A stretch of DNA of 11,811 nt from Paracoccaceae bacterium (GTDB lineage: Bacteria > Pseudomonadota > Alphaproteobacteria > Rhodobacterales > Rhodobacteraceae). The notes under the pieces are model-generated. The model was given only the letters and a program-made list of their open reading frames with translations, had not been told where the DNA came from and did no database searches. The stretch is taken from positions 1-11,811 of the forward strand of contig SLPP01000313.1 in the NCBI GenBank assembly GCA_007131945.1, read 5' to 3'. Below are positions 1-6,380 of the stretch, in pieces. Both the position numbers and the translations under genes were made by a program. Within the stretch, counting starts at the first letter, position 1, and every line of letters begins with the position of its first letter.

Positions 1-1733
1 ATGCGCGCGGCCTCGTGGCGTTCGGACATGATGACATGCAGACCGCCGGTCGCGACCACCTCCGCAGACACGAGGATATCCGTCCCCCGTCCGGCCATGT
101 TGGTTGCGACGGTGATGCGTCCGGGCTCTCCGGCGCGGGCGATGATCTCGGCCTCGTCGCGATCCTGGGCGGCATTGAGCACCTGATGCGCCAACCCGGC
201 CGCGGCGAGATGCTCGGACGCCGTCTGCGATGCGGCAACCGACCGCGTGCCGAGAAGGACCGGGCGGCCAGCGGCGTTCAGCTCGGCGCAGCGGCGCGTG
301 ATCTCGCGCCACTTCGCCCCGGCATCGGGAAGCACCCGCCCGGGCAGGTTGACGCGCCGTACCGGGCGGTTGGTCGGAATCGGCGTCACCGGCAGCCGGA
401 ACACCGACCACAGCTCGCCGGCGACCTCGCTGGCGGTGCCGGTCATGCCGGCCAGGCGACGATACCGGCGAAAGAGGCGCTGATAGGTGATGCGCGCCTG
501 CGGGACACGCGGTCGCGTCAGCTCGACGCCTTCCTTCAACTCGATCAGCTGGTGCAACCCGTCGCCCCAGCTTCGGTCGGGCATGACCCGCCCGGTGAAC
601 TCGTCGACGATATGCACCTTGCCGTCGCGCAGGATATAGGCCTCTCCTGGTTGAAAGAGGTGCAGCGCGGCAAGGGCAAGACCGACCATCTCCTCGCGCA
701 GGACGGCGTTCTGCCAGCGCCAATCCTCGGTGTTCAGGCGCCGCTCGAGCCGTGCCGAGCCACCCGGCGTCAGTTCGGCCCGCCGGCGGCTGCGGTGCAG
801 CGTGAAGTCCCGCCCCTCCTGCAATTCGCGCGCGATCCGCAGCGCCTGCGGGGCCATCTCGATACGTTCGTCGGGCAGCGCCGAGCCCGAAATGATCAGG
901 GGCGTGCGTGCCTCGTCGATGAGGATGCTGTCGGCCTCGTCGACGATGGCGAAATGCAGCCCGCGCAGTAGCAGCCGGCCGCCGGGCCCGGCGTCGCCGG
1001 CCAGGCGCCGGGCCCGCAGGCGCAGCTCGCCGTAGCGCTTGCCCAGCGCGATCCGGTCGCGCAGATAGTCGAATGCAAGTTCCTTGTTGGTCGCATAGGT
1101 GATGTCGGCGCCGTAGGCCGCCCGGCGCTCATCGGGGCCCTGACCCTGCCGTACCAGACCGACCGACAGGCCGAGAGCCGCATAGATCGGTCCCATCGCC
1201 TCGGCATCGCGGGCGGCGAGATAGTCGTTCACCGTCACCACATGCACCGGCAAACCGGCCAGCGCCGCCGTCGCCGCGGCGAGCGTGGCGGTCAGGGTCT
1301 TGCCCTCGCCGGTGGCCATCTCGGCAACATGCCCGGTGAGCAGCGCATAGCCGCCGATGAGCTGAACCGGGAAATGCCGCAGCCCCAGCCGGCGTGTCGA
1401 GACCTCCCGCACGAGCGCGAAGGCCTCTCCGACAGCGCCCCTGTCGTCCAGCCCGCCCCTCCTGCGAAGGCGCAGCCGCAGCGCCGTCGCAGCCGCTCGC
1501 AAGTCTTCGTCCGAGGCGCTCCGGCAGGCATCGGCATGAAGCTCGACGGCGGGCAGGATCGCGCGCATGCGGCTGCACCTGAGCCAACCGGTACGCGCGA
1601 CGACGGGAACGACGAATGCATCGACCAGCCGCTCGGTCCAGTGGGGAGCGGCCACCGCGCGTTCGGCCTGCAGGATGCGGGCGTTCAGCGCCAGCCGGCC
1701 CAGCGCACCGGCGGGGGCGCTGCCGTCAGACAC
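1..1733 (-). CDS. SecA-family preprotein translocase ATPase, divergent paralogue (3' end outside window)
   Basis: SecA is the cytosolic ATPase that drives unfolded proteins through SecYEG. Numbering from GTG 1733, Walker A (MATGEGKT) is at about 139-146, followed by VTVNDYLAARDAE. Walker B with its signature (VDEADSILIDEARTPLIISG) is at 264-283, VDEFTGR near 376, GMTGTA near 430 and NMAGRGTDI near 545. The frame runs off position 1 at SERHEAAR, just before the expected RGRSGRQGD motif, so the C-terminal half is unseen. Some positions differ from housekeeping SecA: YATNKELAFDYLRD instead of the usual YGTNNEFGFDYLRDN, and MSERHEAAR instead of GTERHESRR. This suggests a specialised second SecA. 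The GTG start overlaps the upstream stop by 8 bp but lacks a clear Shine-Dalgarno. ATG 1568 has an AGG about 9 nt upstream but would remove N-terminal residues that SecA normally has; GTG 1655 is a third option. The family call is firm, the start is uncertain, and the dedicated export role is inferred from its neighbours. Confidence 0.93.
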   Translation of the reverse strand, partial: MSDGSAPAGALGRLALNARILQAERAVAAPHWTERLVDAFVVPVVARTGWLRCSRMRAILPAVELHADACRSASDEDLRAAATALRLRLRRRGGLDDRGAVGEAFALVREVSTRRLGLRHFPVQLIGGYALLTGHVAEMATGEGKTLTATLAAATAALAGLPVHVVTVNDYLAARDAEAMGPIYAALGLSVGLVRQGQGPDERRAAYGADITYATNKELAFDYLRDRIALGKRYGELRLRARRLAGDAGPGGRLLLRGLHFAIVDEADSILIDEARTPLIISGSALPDERIEMAPQALRIARELQEGRDFTLHRSRRRAELTPGGSARLERRLNTEDWRWQNAVLREEMVGLALAALHLFQPGEAYILRDGKVHIVDEFTGRVMPDRSWGDGLHQLIELKEGVELTRPRVPQARITYQRLFRRYRRLAGMTGTASEVAGELWSVFRLPVTPIPTNRPVRRVNLPGRVLPDAGAKWREITRRCAELNAAGRPVLLGTRSVAASQTASEHLAAAGLAHQVLNAAQDRDEAEIIARAGEPGRITVATNMAGRGTDILVSAEVVATGGLHVIMSERHEAAR

Positions 1734-3876
1734 GGAAGGTCCGCAGGAACAGCTGACGCATGGCGCGCCACATGCGATGGGCGGCGGGTTCCGTGCCAAG
1801 GTCGAAGCGCACATATGCCCGGCCACCGATCAGCGACCGCTCCAGCGGCGCATCGAGCGCGACATCGATCTGAAACACGGTCTGAAGGGATTGCATGGGC
1901 GAGTCGCCCGAGGGGTCGAGGGCAAAGGGGCCGCCCCCCTGATCGCTGAGCACCGGCGAGACCAGATGCCGGGTCGCCGCTGGCGTCTGGGCGCGCATCT
2001 CGGCTGGCAGGATGTCGTCGAGACGATCGGCGAAACGGACCTGCACGTCGCGGGTCCGCTGCCGCACGAGATCGATCTGGGTATCGGGGACAAGGGTGCG
2101 GATCAGCGGTGTCCCGCGTTCCACGACGTAGCCGATGGGTTGGCCGTGCCGGATGAAGCGCCCCGGCAGGTCGTCGGCATCGGGCAGGACGAAAGTGCCG
2201 TTCGCGGCGCTGCGCACATCCAGCCCGGCCTGCCGCTCGGCCAGGCGCGCCCGCTCGCGCTCGGCCTGGGCGAGGCGTTCGCGGATGCGGGCCGCCTCGA
2301 CCCGGTCGGTGAATTCGACCGCGGCGAGGGTGAGCCGCAGTTCCGCCAGGCGGGCATCGAGCACGGCGATCTCGGCCGCGACCAGAGGATCGTCCAGTCG
2401 CAGGAGCAGATCGCCCGGCGCCACCGTGCTGTTCGGCGCGGCGACGATCTCGGCCACGGTGCCGTTGCCGCCGGAATGGACCACGGCGTGATCCGGTATC
2501 CAGAGAACGCCCTGGGCCAGCGTCGCATGCGGCAAGGGGATGAAGGCGAGGGCCGCACCGACGGCGCCGAGAACCCCCGCGGTCGCCGCGATCGCCCGGC
2601 CGCGAACAGGGTCCAGCCGCGGGTTCGTCAGCAGGAACCACGCCCCCTTGAGCACCGGCCAGACCAGCATCAGTCCGGCCGACCAGACCGCCAGCAAGAC
2701 GCCGATGACGAAGAAATGCGTGGCCACGAAGACCACGATCACGGTCATGATGAACAACCGATAGGCCAGTGCCGCGAGCCCGTAGAGGACGAACCAGAAC
2801 CGCTCGCCCCGCGCCGTTGCCGGCGAGGTCGAACCGCGCAGCCCGAACCCGTAGCGCTGGATGAGGTGCAAAAGGTGCCTGTTCGAACGATTGCCCAGAT
2901 TCGGCACCTCGAGAAGATCGGCGAGGACATAGTAGCCGTCGAAACGCAGAAGGGGATTGCCGTTGAACAGCACGGTCGACACCCCGGCGATGAGCATGGT
3001 GTTGAAGGCGATCGTCCGCACCAGGCCCGGCTCGACATTCAGCCAGACCGCGAGGGCGATCGCGGCCAGCGTGACCTCGACCATGATGCCGGCACCGGCC
3101 ACGAAGGCGCGCTGCCATTTGGAGCGGAAGGCAGCCGCCGCCGACGCCTCGACATAGGGCACGGGCATGAAGACGAGGAACATGATCCCCATCTCGTGCA
3201 CCTCGCCGCCCCAGCGCTTGACCGCATAACCATGGCCGAGCTCATGGATCCCCTTGATCACCGGATAGCTGAGCAGGATGAGCACGATATTCTGCGCGCT
3301 GAGCACGCGATCGGTCAGGTTCTCGGTCAGAAGCGACCAATGCTGCGCGGTTGCCACCAGCGCCCAGCCGACCAGCGCGATCCACAGCAACAGCCCGACG
3401 ATCGAGAACAGCGGGCGCACCAGGGGATAGGTCGCATCCAGGAAGCGGTCCGGATCGAGCAGTGGAATCCGGATCGCCATCGGATTCTGGACCCGCTGCA
3501 TCAGTTCGCGCCGACGGTGCGTACGGGCGCGTTCCGCCAGTTCCCCGATATCGGGCGGCGTGCCGCTGTCGAGCGCATCGGCCTGATGCAGCTGCGACAG
3601 AAGCTGTATGACCTCGTCCTGCGTGGGCAGGTCGCGGCCGAGCTTGCGGGCGGCGGCCTTCCAGATGTCGCGCATCCTGCGCCGGCCGTCCATCTGCGCG
3701 ATCACCGCATAGGCCGCCGGCGAGAAGCGATGGAAACGGTTCGACGCGCTGTCTTCGAGCACGTACCAGATATCGCCGCGAAACTGGCGGCGATGGATCT
3801 CGACATGGCTGCGCAAACGCGGGGTCAGGTCGGCGACACGGTACCAGGACGGGCTGAACTGCGATTTCTCGGCCAT
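1726..3876 (-). CDS. PqqD-like / M50 site-2 metalloprotease / HlyD-type adaptor fusion membrane protein
   Basis: This 716-aa inner-membrane protein has three parts. Residues ~10-105 resemble PqqD-like peptide-binding domains. Residues ~150-446 are multi-pass membrane (hydrophobic stretches near 157-176, 195-212, 229-241, 258-280, 288-305, 366-408 and 428-446) and carry the M50 site-2 protease centre: HELGH at 211-215 and N305-x2-P308-x4-D313-G314, supplying the zinc ligands and catalytic Glu. Residues ~455-716 resemble an HlyD membrane-fusion adaptor, with a lipoyl half-motif (SGGNGTVAEIVAAPNSTVAPGD), a charged coiled-coil hairpin (~500-548), a second half-motif (ANGTFVLPDADDLPGRFI) and a beta-rich end. 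All catalytic residues are present, so proteolytic activity is plausible. The gene starts 9 bp after the GAF-HlyD stop, and its GAGG Shine-Dalgarno (3887-3884) overlaps that stop codon, so coupling is likely. Related M50/HlyD fusions occur in peptide-export loci. Handling the giant RTX protein is inferred from context. Confidence 0.9.
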   Translation of the reverse strand: MAEKSQFSPSWYRVADLTPRLRSHVEIHRRQFRGDIWYVLEDSASNRFHRFSPAAYAVIAQMDGRRRMRDIWKAAARKLGRDLPTQDEVIQLLSQLHQADALDSGTPPDIGELAERARTHRRRELMQRVQNPMAIRIPLLDPDRFLDATYPLVRPLFSIVGLLLWIALVGWALVATAQHWSLLTENLTDRVLSAQNIVLILLSYPVIKGIHELGHGYAVKRWGGEVHEMGIMFLVFMPVPYVEASAAAAFRSKWQRAFVAGAGIMVEVTLAAIALAVWLNVEPGLVRTIAFNTMLIAGVSTVLFNGNPLLRFDGYYVLADLLEVPNLGNRSNRHLLHLIQRYGFGLRGSTSPATARGERFWFVLYGLAALAYRLFIMTVIVVFVATHFFVIGVLLAVWSAGLMLVWPVLKGAWFLLTNPRLDPVRGRAIAATAGVLGAVGAALAFIPLPHATLAQGVLWIPDHAVVHSGGNGTVAEIVAAPNSTVAPGDLLLRLDDPLVAAEIAVLDARLAELRLTLAAVEFTDRVEAARIRERLAQAERERARLAERQAGLDVRSAANGTFVLPDADDLPGRFIRHGQPIGYVVERGTPLIRTLVPDTQIDLVRQRTRDVQVRFADRLDDILPAEMRAQTPAATRHLVSPVLSDQGGGPFALDPSGDSPMQSLQTVFQIDVALDAPLERSLIGGRAYVRFDLGTEPAAHRMWRAMRQLFLRTFRV

Positions 3877-3883
3877 CGGCGTG

Positions 3884-3887
3884 CCTC
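3884..3887 (-). promoter_or_regulatory. Ribosome binding site of the M50-HlyD gene, overlapping the upstream stop
   Basis: GAGG lies 7 nt before the ATG at 3876 and shares bases with the TGA of the GAF-HlyD gene (3888-3886). Ribosomes ending on the upstream gene would sit on this site, which points to translational coupling. Confidence 0.55.
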
Positions 3888-5844
3888 AGGGCCAGTACCG
3901 CCAGGCGGTCAGCCTGATCCAGTCGATCAGGCCGCGCGACCAGATCAGCACCAGAAGCCGCTCCTCGACATCGACCTTGGCGACCCCCTCCATCCCCGGG
4001 CGCAGGCGCAACGAGGGGCTGTCCAGCGCCGCCTCGACCCGGAAGACGGTGCGGCCCTCGCGTGCCTCGGCGACCGGCGTCATCCGCTCCACGGTAAGGT
4101 CGAGAGGGCTGTCGGGCAGGGCCGACAACACGAGCCTGCCCCGCTGACCCGGCTCCACATCGGCGATCTGCCCCTCGTCGACGCCGAGGATCACGCGATA
4201 GGAGTCAAGCGGGGCGACGACGAAGAGTTCGTCCCCCCGACGCAGCGATGCGCCGACCTGCTGGCTGAGATCGCCACGCACGACAATTCCGTCGAAGGGC
4301 GCACGGATCGCCGCGCGCGCGAGTTGCTCCTCGAGCAGGGCGATCTGGGCTTCGACCTGCGCCGCACGCTGCAGCAGGATGGCGCTTTCGGCACGCTGTC
4401 CGGTGCCCAGGGCACGGGAATGCTCGAGCGCGAGTTCCTGGCGCTCGGCAATCCGCCGCGCCAGTTCGAGTTCCAGATCGCGCGTATCGAGCTGGGCCAG
4501 AAGCGTGCCGGCCCGCACCACGTCGCCGGCGCGGACGAACTCGCCCTCCAGATAGCCGTCGAAGGCGGCGACGACAGCGCGCTGAACCGTTCCCTCGAGC
4601 ATGGCATCGGCGCTGACGCGATAGGTTCCGGTGGCAAAGCTCAGAAAGCCCGCCAGCGCCAGCGCCACCATGAGCGCGATCTTGCGGCCATAGTAGCGTG
4701 GACCGAGAAGGCGCCGCATCTGCGTCAATGCCGAGTCGGCGATCTTCGCGCCAAGCCAGCGATCGTTGCGGCGCTTGTCGTCCAGGACCGGACCCGCGAC
4801 ACCGGCGATGTATTCCAGCATCTCGATCTCGTCGGGAGAAAACGGGCGCTTCTCTGCGCGCTCCAGGACGAGGGCGCCGATGATCCTCTCGCTCGATGAA
4901 AACGGCACCGTGAGCACCTGCGCGGCACCCGAGACCTCGCTCAGATGGCGATGCGCGGCATCGATCTGGCTGTCCTCCGCTGACCCCGGGGGCAAGGGAA
5001 AATGCACGATCGAGACCTGGTCGATCGCCTCGTCCATCGCATTCGCGATCCGGCGCATCAGGTTCATGCGCTTGCCGAAACGGGCGCTGTGCGAAAGCGC
5101 GCGCACGGTCGATCGGTCCCGGTGCCGGAAGCCCAGCGATACGCGTTCACACTCCAGGAGTTCGGCCAGTTCGGTCACGAAAGCGATGGCGGCCGCCTCG
5201 AAAGCCGGCTCCTCGACCACGGCCGAAAGCATCTCGTGCGCGGTGCGCAGCGCCGCGCGGCTTGAAAGGTCGCGCCTGGCGCGGTCGCGATAGAGCGCGT
5301 ATTCGAGCGATTGCGCGCTCCACTGCAATTCCCGCATCAGCCGACGGACATCGCGCGCGGCGGTCGGCCGGACCAGGAGGCCGGCCACGCCATGCACCTC
5401 GCCCTCGATGATCAGCGGGCAGGCGAGCGCGGTTCCGGCGCCGGAATCCGGCCCGCCGTCCTGCTTCGCCAGCGGACGCAGGACCGGCGGCGCGCCATCG
5501 GTCCTGCCGGCATGGGCGACCCCGCGCCGTTCGCTCATCGCGCGTTCGGAAACGGCATGGAGACGCTCGGGCAGCGGCAGTCCATCGGGCGCCAGAGCCA
5601 CCGGCCGGAACGGCCCCTGGCCGGGCGGGCCCAGAACCACGACGCCGACAAGCGCCTCGTCCAGGCGCCGCATCAGCAGCGCGAGCCAGGCGGAAGCGAA
5701 TTCCTCGACCGTTGTGGCGCTGCGAAGCCGTTGCCAGTGCCCGTCGCCGGCATCGGCCGCCTTCGGTGCCTCGGCCGCCTCAGCGCCGGCCGGGCGGGTA
5801 GCGAAATGCCGTTCGGGATGCAGCTCGGAGGAGGAATCGGCCAT
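3886..5844 (-). CDS. GAF-GAF-transmembrane-HlyD adaptor fusion protein
   Basis: This 652-aa protein combines a cytosolic sensory half with a periplasmic adaptor half. Residues ~40-185 look like a degenerate GAF domain (ACPLIIEGEVHGVAGLLV near 141-158). Residues ~200-355 are a clearer GAF domain (LTVPFSSSERIIGALVLERA near 311-330, then FSPDEIEMLEYIAGVAGPVL). One membrane segment lies at ~389-406. The rest is HlyD-like: lipoyl half-motif (FDGYLEGEFVRAGDVVRAGT, 428-447), helical hairpin (~456-510), second half-motif (IRAPFDGIVVRGDLSQQVGA, 513-532) and a beta-barrel region to ~625 (VILGVDEGQIADVEPGQRG). The end is a Trp/Arg-rich segment (LIDWIRLTAWRYWP). GGAAGG lies 7 nt before the ATG. It follows the DUF3467 gene by 29 bp and precedes the M50 gene by 9 bp. 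HlyD adaptors normally bridge an inner-membrane pump to an outer-membrane channel. An N-terminal GAF pair suggests cytosolic ligand control or partner docking, which is inference. The GAF ligand is not identifiable. Confidence 0.9.
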   Translation of the reverse strand: MADSSSELHPERHFATRPAGAEAAEAPKAADAGDGHWQRLRSATTVEEFASAWLALLMRRLDEALVGVVVLGPPGQGPFRPVALAPDGLPLPERLHAVSERAMSERRGVAHAGRTDGAPPVLRPLAKQDGGPDSGAGTALACPLIIEGEVHGVAGLLVRPTAARDVRRLMRELQWSAQSLEYALYRDRARRDLSSRAALRTAHEMLSAVVEEPAFEAAAIAFVTELAELLECERVSLGFRHRDRSTVRALSHSARFGKRMNLMRRIANAMDEAIDQVSIVHFPLPPGSAEDSQIDAAHRHLSEVSGAAQVLTVPFSSSERIIGALVLERAEKRPFSPDEIEMLEYIAGVAGPVLDDKRRNDRWLGAKIADSALTQMRRLLGPRYYGRKIALMVALALAGFLSFATGTYRVSADAMLEGTVQRAVVAAFDGYLEGEFVRAGDVVRAGTLLAQLDTRDLELELARRIAERQELALEHSRALGTGQRAESAILLQRAAQVEAQIALLEEQLARAAIRAPFDGIVVRGDLSQQVGASLRRGDELFVVAPLDSYRVILGVDEGQIADVEPGQRGRLVLSALPDSPLDLTVERMTPVAEAREGRTVFRVEAALDSPSLRLRPGMEGVAKVDVEERLLVLIWSRGLIDWIRLTAWRYWP

Positions 5845-5851
5845 GGCGCGC

Positions 5852-5857
5852 CCTTCC
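5852..5857 (-). promoter_or_regulatory. Ribosome binding site of the GAF-HlyD gene
   Basis: GGAAGG on the minus strand lies 7 nt before the ATG at 5844, inside the 29-bp gap after the DUF3467 stop. The spacing is good and supports this start. Confidence 0.6.
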
Positions 5858-5873
5858 GGACATCACCGCGTCG

Positions 5874-6239
5874 CTAGTTGGTCCTGTCGCTGCCGCCCAG
5901 CACCTCGGGGACGCGGTTGCCGTCGTCGATCGCCAGCGTGCCGAAGCGCTGCTCATGCTGCTTGAGCACGGCGCCCAGCAGAACCCAGAGGCGTTTCGCC
6001 GCGAACGGGCTCATGATGATGCGGTCGCTGAGTTGCACGGTCACCTCGCGCTTCTCGTCGAGGTTCCATGTCTGGTTGGTGCCGAAGAAGACGCTGATTT
6101 CCTCGCGCGTGCTCGCGGCGTTGACGACATTGGCGTAGGTGGAGCGCATCCGGGAATCGTCCCACTCCACCTTCGGGGTGCGCCGGGCGGCTGCTTCGGC
6201 AGCCTCGCTCTTCGGGGGGGTGTTCGACTGATCGCTCAT
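5874..6239 (-). CDS. DUF3467-family small protein
   Basis: This is a 121-aa soluble protein with no signal peptide or membrane segment. After a low-complexity Ser/Glu/Ala-rich leader (~1-22) comes the conserved core: YANVVNAASTREEISVFFGT, then a W-rich turn (QTWNLDEKREVTVQLSDRII), then SPFAAKRLWVLLGAVLKQHE. The order 'YANxxxxxxTxxExxxxFG', 'VxLxxRIIMSPxxAKRL' and a C-terminal helix is typical of DUF3467, whose molecular role is unknown to me. The length is slightly above the usual ~100 aa because of the leader and a C-terminal extension (FGTLAIDDGNRVPEVLGGSD). GAGGA sits 3 nt before the ATG, rather close but acceptable. It opens the tight four-gene group, 29 bp ahead of the GAF-HlyD gene and 141 bp after the giant RTX gene. 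A cytosolic accessory role for the exporter or its substrate is inferred from position only. Confidence 0.88.
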   Translation of the reverse strand: MSDQSNTPPKSEAAEAAARRTPKVEWDDSRMRSTYANVVNAASTREEISVFFGTNQTWNLDEKREVTVQLSDRIIMSPFAAKRLWVLLGAVLKQHEQRFGTLAIDDGNRVPEVLGGSDRTN

Positions 6240-6249
6240 GTTTCCTCAC
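6240..6249 (-). promoter_or_regulatory. Ribosome binding site of the DUF3467 gene
   Basis: On the minus strand, GAGGA (6247-6243) is followed by AAC and then the ATG at 6239. The 3-nt spacer is short but the match is strong, and it fixes this ATG as the start. Confidence 0.6.
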
Positions 6250-6273
6250 TTGGACTGGCGGAGAATTTGCGGC

Positions 6274-6302
6274 TGCAAGGCAGCGATGCCGACAGCCTTG
6301 CA
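6274..6302. repeat. 8-bp perfect inverted repeat between the giant RTX gene and the DUF3467 gene
   Basis: TGCAAGGC (6274-6281) and GCCTTGCA (6295-6302) are perfect inverted copies around a 13-nt loop. No T run follows on either strand, so it does not look like an intrinsic terminator. It could be an operator, an mRNA-stabilising hairpin or chance. Within the same 141-bp gap a T6 run (minus strand, 6330-6325) follows GC-rich sequence with only a 3-bp stem. I saw no convincing promoter boxes. Confidence 0.4.
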
Positions 6303-6380
6303 CGGTTCGGGAGAAACTTCACGGAAAAAAGGGCGCATCGCGTGTGGCAACCGTTCCTTTCAGCCCATGCAGACGGGCAC

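Noticed and set aside
15..971. 318-codon open frame on the plus strand
   Set aside because: It is antisense to the SecA-like gene, which carries Walker A, Walker B and other helicase motifs in the minus frame.
1685..3118. 477-codon open frame on the minus strand
   Set aside because: It is out of frame with the M50-HlyD gene over the same DNA; Arg/Ala/Gly-rich with no domain signal.
1567..4899. 1110-codon open frame on the plus strand
   Set aside because: It is antisense to the M50-HlyD and GAF-HlyD genes, whose domain motifs are unmistakable. The composition is a shadow of the opposite frame.
1..6239. Classical type I (ABC transporter) export operon
   Set aside because: The ATPase has SecA-specific motifs (DEARTPLIISG, GMTGTA, NMAGRGTDI) and no ABC signature sequence; no ABC gene is in the window.
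6325..6345. Intrinsic terminator at the T6 run on the minus strand
   Set aside because: Only a 3-bp stem (CGC-GAT-GCG) or a long-range GGGC/GCCC pairing precedes the T run, too weak to call.
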